A stretch of DNA of 12,620 nt from the NCBI GenBank assembly GCA_046727755.1, contig JBKPDG010000127.1, positions 1-12,620 of the forward strand, read 5' to 3'. The notes under the pieces are model-generated. The model was not told the DNA's origin, did not search any database, and saw only the letters and a list, made by a program, of their open reading frames with translations. This document shows positions 1 to 6,921 of the stretch, one piece after another. Source of the stretch: JALZAA01 sp046727755 (GTDB lineage: Bacteria; Actinomycetota; Acidimicrobiia; IMCC26256; JACDBD01). Numbering within the stretch: position 1 is the first letter of the stretch; every line of letters begins with the position of its first letter. The translations under genes were made by a program, and so were the position numbers.

Positions 1-610
1 CGTCCTCGAACTGATCTTCGGAGAGACCGCGTACATCGGAACGGAGGGCGGCGGCGACCCGGGCGATGGGGCCGCGCCGGCATCGGCCTCGGCGGTCACC
101 CACGACTGGCACCGGCTCGAAACGGGCGAGATCGGCCTCGAGGAGTACATGGCGAGCGTGGTGAAGCGGGCGCCCGACGTGCTCGGCCGCGAGATCGACC
201 TCGAGGCGTACCACGCGTTCACCCGGGACATGCCGCTCGGCATCCACTGGCCAGTGGTGCACCGAATCCGGCGCCTCCGGAGCGATGGGCTCAAGGTGGG
301 ATTGCTCACGAACAACGTCAAGGAGTTCGGCTCGGCGTGGCGATCGACGTTCCCGGTCGACGAGCTGTTCGAGGTGGTCGTCGACTCGAGCGAGGTCGGC
401 ATGCGCAAACCCGACCCGCGCATCTACCTGCTGACGTGCGAACTCCTGGGTGTGCCACCGACGGCGAGCGTGTTCATCGACGACAACCGCGACAACGTCG
501 AAGCCGCGCGCGCCGTCGGGATCCAATCGATCCACTTCGGCGACGAACCGCTCACGCCGCTCACCGAGCTCGACGCCGTCCTCGACCGGCGAGGAACGCG
601 CCTGCCCTGA
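1..610 (+). CDS. HAD-family hydrolase, subfamily IA (5' end outside window)
   Basis: The frame is open from base 2, so the gene begins upstream of the window; the ATG at 149 is internal. The visible 202 or so residues hold part of the helical cap and the core motifs after it: GLLTNN (motif II Thr, about base 300), the motif III lysine in RKPDPRIY (about 405-425) and the acidic motif IV in FIDDNRDNVEAA (about 475-505). The nucleophile motif I (DxD) must lie upstream and is not seen. The pattern, including the DEPLTPLTELDAVL-like tail, resembles the HAD hydrolases related to the HAD domain of mammalian ACAD10 and the N-terminal domain of soluble epoxide hydrolase. This family usually hydrolyses small phosphate esters in the cytoplasm; the substrate is unknown. 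It converges on pmbA across a strong hairpin. The family call is firm, the substrate is not. Confidence 0.88.
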   Translation, partial: VLELIFGETAYIGTEGGGDPGDGAAPASASAVTHDWHRLETGEIGLEEYMASVVKRAPDVLGREIDLEAYHAFTRDMPLGIHWPVVHRIRRLRSDGLKVGLLTNNVKEFGSAWRSTFPVDELFEVVVDSSEVGMRKPDPRIYLLTCELLGVPPTASVFIDDNRDNVEAARAVGIQSIHFGDEPLTPLTELDAVLDRRGTRLP

Positions 611-650
611 TGCGTGCGCTGGGTGCCATATGGGCACCCGCTGCACGCAT
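610..650. terminator. Long near-perfect hairpin between convergent genes
   Basis: Outer arms ATGCGTGC (610-617) and GCACGCAT (643-650) pair perfectly over 8 bp. Inner arms GGGTGCC (621-627) and GGCACCC (633-639) pair over 7 bp around a 5-nt loop. The two stems are separated by GCT opposite GCT, which in the + strand RNA gives G-U, C/C and U-G, so the stem is nearly continuous at 18 positions. It starts on the last base of the HAD stop codon and sits before the pmbA stop, filling the 48-bp gap. There is no clear U-tract, so it may act as a bidirectional end or 3' stabiliser rather than a canonical intrinsic terminator. Confidence 0.75.
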
Positions 651-658
651 CGTCATAT

Positions 659-2023
659 CTACTCGCCGCTCATGGTCATCTGGGTCACGAGCAGCGTCAT
701 GCCGGCGCCGCCGCCCGGCAGCCACGTGAGGTCGGACCCGACCTCACCCACGTCGAGCAGGATGCGCTGGAGGGTCGAGGCGACTGTCACCTCGCGCACC
801 GGCTCGGCGAGGGCGCCGTCACGCACCATGAGCCCCTCGGCGCCAACGGAGAAGTCGCCGCTCACCGGGTTGGTACCCGAGTGCAGCCCGCTGACCGACT
901 GGACGTAGAACGCCTCCGGCACGGACGCCATGATCTCGTCCGGCCCGTTCGGCCCGGGTTCGAGGTAGAGGGCGCGCGCACCGGCGCCGGGCGTCGACTT
1001 GAAGCCTCCGCGCACCGCCGACCCGGTCGTGGCTGCGCCCGACCGGCGGCCGGTGTACGTGTTGTGCAGGAAGCCCAGCAGCACCCCGCCGGTGATCAGG
1101 TCGACGCGTCGGGTCGGGACGCCTTCGGCGTCATGGCTGGCGGCACCGAGCGCATCCGGCAGCGTCGGGTCGTCGCGCAACGCGACCGTGGGCGCGGCGA
1201 CCTGCTCGCCGTCGCGCCCGACGAACATCGACCGGTTCTTCAGCACCGACTCGCCCCCCAGCGCCGATCCGAGGATGGCGAGCAGGGAACGCGTTACCAG
1301 GGGATCGAGCACGACCGGTAGCCGCTGCGTTCGCGGCTTCGTCGCGCCGAGCAGCCGAACGGCGCGCTCGGCTGCGGTGCGCGCCGCCTCGCCGGCATCG
1401 AGATCGTCGAACGCTCGGCCGGCGGAGAACCCGTAGCCGGTCTGCGTGTCGCCGGCGTCGCCTGCCATCGCGAACGACGAGCACGAGCACATGGTGCGGC
1501 GGCTCGTCGCCGCAACGCCGAGCGAGCTCGCGACCGCCGCCTCGACCGCGGTGTCGCCATAGCCGGCCGCCTCGACGCCGCGTACGCGCGGGTCGGCGGC
1601 GCGCGTCGCCTGTTCGACGTCGATTGCGAGGCTCACCTTGTCGTCCGGTGGCACGGCGAGGAGCGACTCGCGCCATACGTCGAGCTCGGGAGGCGCGACC
1701 GTCTCGAAGTCGGACGGGGACGGCAGGCCGTTCCATTCGTCGGGCTCGCCGAAGCCGGCGTTGTCGCGCGCCTCGTCCAGGGTCTCGTCGACGACCGTGG
1801 CCTCGAGGGACCCGGCCCACGCGAAGCCCTGGCGGTGGTCACTGATCACCCGCACGCCGACGCCCTCGACGCCCGCCATGGACAGGGATTCCACGTCGCC
1901 GTCGAAGACGCGCACCTCGGTCTCACGCGAGCGCACGACGTACGCCTCGACCTCCTCGCCGGCGCGGGCCGCACCCGCGACCCTTTGCGCCAGGTCGAGC
2001 AGCGCGCCCGATCCGTCACTCAC
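659..2023 (-). CDS. pmbA: TldE/PmbA-type subunit of the TldD-TldE metallopeptidase
   Basis: A 454-residue protein, close to the roughly 450 of E. coli PmbA/TldE. It shows the family architecture: an N-terminal domain (EEVEAYVVRSRETEVRVFDGDVESL) and a C-terminal domain with RLPVVLDPLVTRSLLAILGSALGG, the SVLKNRSMF stretch and the GLHSGTNPVSGDFSVGAEGL block near the end. No HExxxH zinc motif is present, as expected for the non-metal partner. In E. coli TldD and TldE form a heterodimer that degrades unfolded peptides, removes the microcin B17 leader and processes the CcdA antitoxin. The start is taken as GTG at 2023, giving an 8-bp overlap with the tldD stop. A longer frame to 2152 exists, but its extra N-terminus is low-complexity sequence inside tldD. 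The overlap implies coupled translation and 1:1 expression. Confidence 0.93.
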   Translation of the reverse strand: MSDGSGALLDLAQRVAGAARAGEEVEAYVVRSRETEVRVFDGDVESLSMAGVEGVGVRVISDHRQGFAWAGSLEATVVDETLDEARDNAGFGEPDEWNGLPSPSDFETVAPPELDVWRESLLAVPPDDKVSLAIDVEQATRAADPRVRGVEAAGYGDTAVEAAVASSLGVAATSRRTMCSCSSFAMAGDAGDTQTGYGFSAGRAFDDLDAGEAARTAAERAVRLLGATKPRTQRLPVVLDPLVTRSLLAILGSALGGESVLKNRSMFVGRDGEQVAAPTVALRDDPTLPDALGAASHDAEGVPTRRVDLITGGVLLGFLHNTYTGRRSGAATTGSAVRGGFKSTPGAGARALYLEPGPNGPDEIMASVPEAFYVQSVSGLHSGTNPVSGDFSVGAEGLMVRDGALAEPVREVTVASTLQRILLDVGEVGSDLTWLPGGGAGMTLLVTQMTMSGE

Positions 2024-3407
2024 CGGCGGTACCGCCGATGGTGAGCTCCGAGACGCGCAGCGTCGGCTGACCGGCGGAGACGGGCACGCCCTGACCGAAC
2101 TTGCCGCACGTGCCGGGCCAGGTCCCGAAGTCGCTGCCGACCGCGTCGACATGACGAAGCGTCTCGGGGCCGTTGCCGATGAGGTTGGCGGCCCGAACCG
2201 GCTCGGTGATCTCGCCGTTCTCGATGAGGTACGCCTCGGTCATCCCGAACACGAAGTCGCCCGTCGCCGTGTTCACCTGCCCGCCCCCGAGCTGCGCGCA
2301 GTAGATGCCGTACGGCGTCTGGCGAACGATCTCGTCGGGGTCGTCCTCACCGGCGAGGAGGTACGTGTTGGTCATGCGCACCATGGGAAGGTGCTGATAG
2401 GTCTCGCGCCGTCCGTTGCCGCTCTGGTCCCGGCCCTCCTTCCGGGCGCGGATCAGATCCCACATGTAGTCGGTGAGTACGCCGCCCTCGATGAGCACGT
2501 TGTGGCGCGCCGGCGCGCCCTCGTCGTCGATCGCGTACGCGCCCCACTCGCGCGCGAGCGTCCCGTCGTCGACCAGCGTCACGAGCGGTGACGCGACCTG
2601 CTCGCCGGCCCGGCCGCGGAACACGGACGCGTCCTTGGCGACGAGGTCGGCTTCGAGGCCGTGCCCGCACGCTTCGTGGAACAGGACGCCGCCGGCGCCC
2701 TTCTTCAGGACCACCGGCAACGTGCCCGTCGGCGCCGGCCGCGCCCGCAGCATCGTAAGCGCCCGACGGGCGGACGTGCGCGCCACGTCCTCCGGGTCCA
2801 CGTCGTCGAAGAGCTCGAAGCCCACGGTGAGCCCTGGCGCCTCCATGCCCGTCTGCATGCCCGTGTCGGCGACGGCAACGCACTGCACGAAGAAGCGCGT
2901 CCGCACCTGGTCGTCCTCGGCCAGCAGCCCGTCCGAGTTGGCGACGAGGATGCGGCGGCGCGAGTCCGCGTACGACACGCTGACCTGCTTGATCGCGTCG
3001 CCCTCCGCGCGGGCGGCGTCATCGGCCCTCGCCAGCATCTGCACCTTGCGCGCCTTCTCCACCGACTCCGGGAGGACGCGCACCTCATGGGGCGGCGTGA
3101 CGTCCTGCCGCTCGAGCGCGACGACGTTGGTCGTTCCCTCACCGCCGCGCGCCGCCGCTGCCGCCGCATCGGCCGCTTCCTTCAGTCCGGTGTCGGACAG
3201 GTCGGCGGTATGCGCGAACCCAGTCGTCTCGCCGCGCACGACCCGGATGCCGGCGCCGCGATCCCGACCCGACGTGAGCTCCTCGACCTTGCCGTCGTCC
3301 AGACGCGCCGACGACGCGCGGCGGTCCTCCGCGAAGACCTCGGCGAAGTCACCGCCCGCGCGCAGCGCGACGTGCAGCGTGCGGTCAAGGACTTGATCGT
3401 CGATCAT
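2016..3407 (-). CDS. tldD: TldD zinc metallopeptidase subunit
   Basis: A 463-residue protein (E. coli TldD 481). The zinc-site motif HEACGH is at residues 244-249 (HExxxH), followed by GLEADLVAKDASVFRGRAGEQVA, a typical TldD block. A cysteine at 434, 29 residues before the end in WPGTCGKFGQG, lies where E. coli TldD has its third metal ligand. The N-terminus carries the usual FAEVFAEDRRASSARLDDGKVEEL strand set. The start is ATG 3407, preceded by AGGAG about 6 nt upstream; the open frame continues to 3893 but runs antisense through the thioesterase gene and looks non-coding. With pmbA it forms a two-gene operon of a cytoplasmic proteolytic chamber acting on short, unfolded peptides. No RiPP precursor or toxin-antitoxin gene is visible nearby, so a housekeeping role is more likely than leader-peptide removal, though that is inference. 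Confidence 0.95.
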   Translation of the reverse strand: MIDDQVLDRTLHVALRAGGDFAEVFAEDRRASSARLDDGKVEELTSGRDRGAGIRVVRGETTGFAHTADLSDTGLKEAADAAAAAARGGEGTTNVVALERQDVTPPHEVRVLPESVEKARKVQMLARADDAARAEGDAIKQVSVSYADSRRRILVANSDGLLAEDDQVRTRFFVQCVAVADTGMQTGMEAPGLTVGFELFDDVDPEDVARTSARRALTMLRARPAPTGTLPVVLKKGAGGVLFHEACGHGLEADLVAKDASVFRGRAGEQVASPLVTLVDDGTLAREWGAYAIDDEGAPARHNVLIEGGVLTDYMWDLIRARKEGRDQSGNGRRETYQHLPMVRMTNTYLLAGEDDPDEIVRQTPYGIYCAQLGGGQVNTATGDFVFGMTEAYLIENGEITEPVRAANLIGNGPETLRHVDAVGSDFGTWPGTCGKFGQGVPVSAGQPTLRVSELTIGGTAGE

Positions 3408-3443
3408 CGCTGCTCCTGTCGGTGGTGGCGGGGTCGCCACAGG

Positions 3444-3450
3444 TACCCTA
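3444..3450. promoter_or_regulatory. Symmetric -10 box shared by tldD (-) and the thioesterase gene (+)
   Basis: TACCCTA reads as TACCCT on the + strand (3444-3449) and TAGGGT on the - strand (3450-3445), both fitting TANNNT. On the + side the hexamer is exactly 6 nt from GTG 3456, so the transcript should start at or beside the start codon (leaderless). On the - side it is 37 nt before tldD ATG 3407, leaving room for a short leader with AGGAG. No convincing -35 element is seen on either side. Confidence 0.55.
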
Positions 3451-3455
3451 CGCCG

Positions 3456-3839
3456 GTGCCTGTGGAGCCCGGACTCGTGGGAGTGGTCGAGATGGTCGTC
3501 ACCGACGACGACACCGCGCCTGCGTTCCAGAGCGGCAGCGTGCCCGTGCTCGCGACTGGTCGTGTCGTCGGCTTGGCGGAGTCGGCGACCGTGCTCGCGG
3601 TCGGCGACCGCCTCGGCGAGGGCACCACGACCGTCGGCTACCGCGTCCAGCTCGACCACCTCGCGCCGACCGCGGTCGGGAGCCACGTCAAGGCGGAGGC
3701 CGTGCTCGAGGCGGTGCAGGGCCGGAGGCTCACCTTCCGCGTGTCCGTCGCCGACGCCCGCGGGTTGGTGGCGGCGGGGAAGATCACCCGCGTTGTGGTC
3801 GAGCGGGCCCGCTTCCTCGAGAAGGCCACCGGGAGCTGA
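3456..3839 (+). CDS. FlK-like hotdog-fold acyl-CoA thioesterase
   Basis: A 127-residue single hotdog domain. The pattern VEPGLVGVVEMVVTDDDTAP, then SGSVPVLATGRVVGLAESA, then VQLDHLAPTAVGSHV is that of the fluoroacetyl-CoA thioesterase (FlK) family. Thr34, Glu42 and His68 reproduce exactly the spacing (8 and 26 residues) of the FlK triad Thr42/Glu50/His76, so it should hydrolyse a short acyl-CoA or similar thioester in the cytoplasm. By ungapped offset the FlK gate phenylalanines (33, 36) correspond to Gln25 and Ser28, so fluoroacetyl-CoA specificity is unlikely. The start GTG 3456 is chosen because it lies 6 nt after TACCCT and has no Shine-Dalgarno sequence; GTG 3462 is an in-frame alternative. 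It is followed after 5 nt by a membrane-protein gene in the same operon. Confidence 0.85.
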   Translation: MPVEPGLVGVVEMVVTDDDTAPAFQSGSVPVLATGRVVGLAESATVLAVGDRLGEGTTTVGYRVQLDHLAPTAVGSHVKAEAVLEAVQGRRLTFRVSVADARGLVAAGKITRVVVERARFLEKATGS

Positions 3840-3844
3840 CGTAG

Positions 3845-4378
3845 GTGGCCGAGCCACCTCCTCCGCCGTCGGCGCCGTGGACGGCACCACCACCGCCGCC
3901 GCAGGCGTGGGTCCCGCGGCCGCCCAGGCCCCGCCGGCGCCGCCTCTGGATCTACCTACTCGTCGGCGCCGTCGTCGTCATCGTCGGGCTGGCGGTGGCG
4001 AGCGGGACGATCTGGATCCAGAAGGTCAAGCCACCGATCGACGCCGCCAACGACTACCTGCGCGACATCAGCCGGGGCGACTACGAGGCCGCGTTCGACC
4101 AGCTCTGCGCCCAGGAGAAGGTCGACGGGTCGGCAAGGTCGCTCGCCGACACGGTCGACCGGCTCGTCATCTTCGGGGTAAACGACTACGAGGTGACGCC
4201 GTTCGAGGTTCACATCGACGGTGACCGCGCGAGCGTCGAGGCCGACCTGAGCCCGGGCGTCGGCGGCACGTCCGCCGACATCGTGGACATCCGTCTCGAG
4301 AAGATCGACGGCGAGTGGCGCCCGTGCGGCGGGCGCTTCGGGTTCGTCGACGAGCTCCTGACGAACCGGTCGATCTAG
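3845..4378 (+). CDS. Proline-rich single-pass membrane protein with extracytoplasmic NTF2/DUF4878-like domain
   Basis: 177 residues in three parts. A cytoplasmic Pro-rich tail (1-29) ends in a basic stop-transfer stretch RPRRRR. One hydrophobic helix covers roughly 34-58. An external domain follows (about 62-177) containing ANDYLRDISRGDYEAAFDQLC, which matches the start of small NTF2-like/DUF4878 domains common in actinobacterial membrane proteins. Two cysteines only, at 88 and 161, could form a disulfide outside the cell. No catalytic motif is recognised, so function is unknown; a binding or scaffold role is typical for the fold. GTG 3845 lies 5 nt after the thioesterase stop, so the pair is probably co-transcribed. 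Its stop codon ends directly against the stop of the opposing ThDP enzyme gene. Confidence 0.8.
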   Translation: MAEPPPPPSAPWTAPPPPPQAWVPRPPRPRRRRLWIYLLVGAVVVIVGLAVASGTIWIQKVKPPIDAANDYLRDISRGDYEAAFDQLCAQEKVDGSARSLADTVDRLVIFGVNDYEVTPFEVHIDGDRASVEADLSPGVGGTSADIVDIRLEKIDGEWRPCGGRFGFVDELLTNRSI

Positions 4379-4399
4379 TCAAGCAAGGTTGCTCGACCG
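4367..4399. repeat. Nested dyads across the zero-gap convergent junction
   Basis: CGGTCGA (4367-4373) pairs with TCGACCG (4393-4399). Inside it TCAAGCAA (4379-4386) faces TTGCTCGA (4389-4396) with one mismatch and a 2-base centre. The two structures are mutually exclusive because both use 4393-4396. The elements cover both stop codons (TAG ending 4378; TGA of the - gene at 4381-4379), so any terminator here must be built from coding sequence. Weak candidate for a bidirectional terminator; no T-tract. Confidence 0.35.
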
Positions 4400-6016
4400 C
4401 GGGTACGCGTCCTCGGGATCGGTGAGGACGTTCACCAGCGACGGACCGGGCGTCGCGAACGCGCGGTCGAGGGCGGGGCCCACGTCGCTCGGCTCGACGA
4501 CCAGCTCGCCGTGCCCGCCGAGGGCTGTCATGACCTCGTCGTAGCGCGTCCCGGGACGCAGCTCGGCCACGACGTCGTAGCCGTAGATGAGCCGCATCGG
4601 GTGCTTCTCGAGCCCCCAGATCCCGTTGTTGCCGACGATCCCGACGACGTCGACGCCGAAGCGCACGAGCGTGTCGAGATCACCGAGCGAGAACCCGAGC
4701 GCGCCGTCACCCCACATCACGACGACCTGCCGGTCGGGATGCGCGAGCGCGGCGGCGAGCGCGTACCCGCAGCCCGTTCCCAAGCACCCGTACGGACCGG
4801 GGTCGAGGAAGGCGCCGGGCCGGAACGTGTCGACGTACTTGCCCGCGTACGACACGAAGTCGCCGCCGTCGCCGATGACGATTGCATCGCGGTCGAGCCG
4901 GCGACGCAGCTCGCCGTACACGCGCCCCGGCCGGATCGGCGACGCGTCGGCGTCCAGGTCGTCGCGCTCGCCGGCGCGACGCGCCTGCTCCTCGTCGCGC
5001 AACCGCGTCACCCACGCGTCGCGCCCGCCGCGCGTCGACGGCCCGCGCGTCGCTTCAGCGAGCGCGCCGATCATCGCGGCAAGATCCCCCGCCGCGCCGG
5101 CCGCCAGGTCCACGCCGGCGGCGACCCCACCGGCCGAGTCGGCCAGGTGCACGACGCAGGCCTCGCCGAATCGCCCGAACCCAAGCCGGAAGTCCAGCGG
5201 GGCGCCCGCCACCACGACGAGGTCGGCCTCGCCGAACGCCGCCCGGCGCGCTCGCGAGAACGCCAGCTCGTGGTCGGCCGGGAGCAGGCCCCGTCCGAGG
5301 CCGTTGGCGAAGACCGGCAACCGGGCCGCCTCGGCGAAGGCGCGGAGCGGGTCCTCGCCGTGCGCCCAGAACACGTCGGCGCCGACCATCAGGACGGGGC
5401 GGTCGGCCTCGCCGACGAGCTTGGCGACAGCCGCGATCGCGTCCGCGTCGGCCGCGGCGCCGGCTAGCTGCTCGGGACGGGGAGGTTCGGGAATCGTGCC
5501 CGAGGCGACGCCCCACGCGTCGAGCGGCACGTCGACGAACACGGGGCCGCGATGCGGTGTGCACGCCGCGCGCAGCAACTCGTCGACGAGCTCGGGAATC
5601 TGCGCCGGGGACGCCGCGGTTCGCGCCGCCTTCGTGATCGAGGACACGATCGGTACGTGGTCGAGCTCCTGCAGCGAGCCGGCGCCCCACCGCGCCTGCG
5701 GCGCGCGGCCGCCGATCACGAGCATCGGGGTCCCGTTGAGCGACGCAGATGTGATCGCGCTGACGCCGTTGGTCACGCCCGGCCCCGCCGTCAGCGCGGC
5801 CACCCCGGGTCGGCGCGTCACCTTGGCCCACCCCTCGGCCGCGAACGCCGCTGTCTGCTCGTGGCGCGTGTCCACGAGCCGGATGTCCGCCTTCACGCAA
5901 CCGTCGTAGAGGGGGAAGAGATGCCCGCCCGACAGCGTGAAGAGCGTTTCGACGTCGTAGCGGCGCAGCGTCTCTGCCGCCAGCCGCCCTCCGTCGGCCT
6001 CGAGCTGCACGCTCAC
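4379..6016 (-). CDS. ThDP-dependent enzyme, acetolactate synthase/2-hydroxyacyl-CoA lyase-like
   Basis: A 545-residue protein with the three-domain ThDP enzyme layout. The N-terminal pyrimidine-binding domain carries the cofactor-activating glutamate at 53 (DTRHEQTAAFAAEGWAK). A central Rossmann-like domain spans about 190-330 (RPVLMVGADVFWAHGEDP). The C-terminal pyrophosphate-binding domain has the GDG...NN signature at 436-464 (GDGALGFSLGDLDTL ... GNN), which binds Mg-ThDP. Databases would probably call it acetolactate synthase. However, LDPGPYGCLGTGCGYALAAAL with GDGGDFVSYAGKYV is closer to what I recall of HACL1/HACL2 (ILVBL) lyases, and no small regulatory subunit gene is present, so a role in cleaving 2-hydroxyacyl-CoA or a similar substrate is plausible. 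The start is GTG 6016, overlapping the hydrolase stop by 4 bp (GTGA); GTG 6010 is an alternative. Confidence 0.87.
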   Translation of the reverse strand: MSVQLEADGGRLAAETLRRYDVETLFTLSGGHLFPLYDGCVKADIRLVDTRHEQTAAFAAEGWAKVTRRPGVAALTAGPGVTNGVSAITSASLNGTPMLVIGGRAPQARWGAGSLQELDHVPIVSSITKAARTAASPAQIPELVDELLRAACTPHRGPVFVDVPLDAWGVASGTIPEPPRPEQLAGAAADADAIAAVAKLVGEADRPVLMVGADVFWAHGEDPLRAFAEAARLPVFANGLGRGLLPADHELAFSRARRAAFGEADLVVVAGAPLDFRLGFGRFGEACVVHLADSAGGVAAGVDLAAGAAGDLAAMIGALAEATRGPSTRGGRDAWVTRLRDEEQARRAGERDDLDADASPIRPGRVYGELRRRLDRDAIVIGDGGDFVSYAGKYVDTFRPGAFLDPGPYGCLGTGCGYALAAALAHPDRQVVVMWGDGALGFSLGDLDTLVRFGVDVVGIVGNNGIWGLEKHPMRLIYGYDVVAELRPGTRYDEVMTALGGHGELVVEPSDVGPALDRAFATPGPSLVNVLTDPEDAYPRSSNLA

Positions 6017-6840
6017 GCAGCGGTGGCGCGTTCGACGCCGAGCAAGAACCCGTCCACGGCGTCGAACCACTCGGTGGCGTTCTCGAGCTGGGGCGAATGG
6101 CCGGCATCGCGCACGACGACCAGCTCGGCGCCCGGAATCGTTGCGGCCATGTCGCGCGACACGCTGACGAACGGCGTGTCCTGCTCGCCCACGATCACCA
6201 GCGCCGGACACCGCACCGCGGCGAGCAGCTCGAGTTGATCGGGCTGGTGCACGATCTCCCGGAGCATCGTCGCCCACATCACTGTCGACAGTGCCAGCCA
6301 GTTCCGCAGCTCGTATTCCACGAGCTCAGGCCGTTCGGCGAGGATGCGCACGTGCGCGGGCGATTCGAGCGTCCCCGCCTCGTCGAGCATCGGCTTGAGG
6401 ACTTCCTTGCCCTCGTCGAGCATGATGCCGGCGGCAAGCTCGGCGAGCTCGGGGTCGAGCGACGGGAGCGGCCCCGGCGACGTGTCCATGAGCACGAGCG
6501 CGTCGATACGCCCCGGTTCCGCCAGCACGACCCGCCGCGACACCATCCCGCCCATCGAATGCCCGAGGAGCCGGAAGGTGTCGATGCCGAGCCCGTCGGC
6601 GACGCCGAGCACGTCGGCGGCCATCCGGTCGAGCGAGTAGGCGTCGGCGGCCGCGGGCTTGTCGCTCTCGCCGTGGCCGCGGTGGTCGAACGTGACCACT
6701 CGATGACGCGCTGCCAGGGCGTCGACGTGGTCGGCGAAGTCCTCCTTCGCCCCGCCGAACCCGTGGACGAGCAGCAGCCCCGGTCCCGTGCCGGTGTCGG
6801 TGACCTCGAGAGCCACGCCGTCATCCATGGTCACCCGCAT
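6013..6840 (-). CDS. Alpha/beta-hydrolase fold enzyme
   Basis: A 275-residue cytoplasmic hydrolase with no signal peptide. It has the HG oxyanion-hole motif (LLVHGFGG, His26-Gly27), FDHRGHGESD at 51-60, the nucleophile elbow GHSMGG with Ser95, the acid Asp221 in IVGEQDTP, and His248 in DAGHSPQLE, so the catalytic triad is complete. Residues of about 125-205 form the variable helical lid. The sequence resembles 3-oxoadipate enol-lactonase and MhpC-type C-C hydrolases as well as many generic esterases; the substrate cannot be assigned. ATG 6840 is supported by GAGGGG at 6853-6848, 7 nt before the start. It overlaps the ThDP enzyme gene by GTGA, so the two are probably translated together and may act in one pathway on keto or hydroxy acid derivatives. 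Confidence 0.88.
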   Translation of the reverse strand: MRVTMDDGVALEVTDTGTGPGLLLVHGFGGAKEDFADHVDALAARHRVVTFDHRGHGESDKPAAADAYSLDRMAADVLGVADGLGIDTFRLLGHSMGGMVSRRVVLAEPGRIDALVLMDTSPGPLPSLDPELAELAAGIMLDEGKEVLKPMLDEAGTLESPAHVRILAERPELVEYELRNWLALSTVMWATMLREIVHQPDQLELLAAVRCPALVIVGEQDTPFVSVSRDMAATIPGAELVVVRDAGHSPQLENATEWFDAVDGFLLGVERATAA

Positions 6841-6861
6841 GCCGATTCCCCTCTCGAACGG

Positions 6862-6897
6862 CGCCTCCGTCGTCCCCCACCAACGGCAGAGGAGGCG
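6862..6897. repeat. 7-bp inverted repeat in the divergent leader region
   Basis: CGCCTCC (6862-6868) and GGAGGCG (6891-6897) are perfect complements around a 22-nt spacer. It would lie in the predicted 5' leader of the - strand hydrolase mRNA, just upstream of its Shine-Dalgarno sequence, or serve as an operator between the divergent genes. In DNA this GC-rich a 7-bp repeat can occur by chance. Confidence 0.3.
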
Positions 6898-6909
6898 AGG
6901 AGCCGCTTG

Positions 6910-6916
6910 TAGGCTA
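6910..6916. promoter_or_regulatory. Symmetric -10 box shared by the hydrolase (-) and flippase-like (+) genes
   Basis: TAGGCTA gives TAGGCT on the + strand (6910-6915), exactly 6 nt before ATG 6922, and TAGCCT on the - strand (6916-6911), about 70 nt before ATG 6840. The + transcript would be leaderless: no Shine-Dalgarno sequence is placed before ATG 6922 at a usable distance with this initiation site. The - transcript would have a leader that includes GAGGGG. No clear -35 hexamers are present. Confidence 0.55.
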
Positions 6917-6921
6917 CGTCG

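Noticed and set aside
1638..2591. A 317-codon + frame across the tldD/pmbA junction
   Set aside because: Antisense to the ends of two recognised genes; no motif, and the composition changes abruptly along it.
3456..3839. Fluoroacetate-resistance gene
   Set aside because: The catalytic triad fits, but the gate residues differ and no fluorometabolite genes are near.
3408..3893. N-terminal extension of tldD to ATG 3893
   Set aside because: It is antisense to the thioesterase, low complexity, and the internal ATG 3407 has a good AGGAG and gives the family length.
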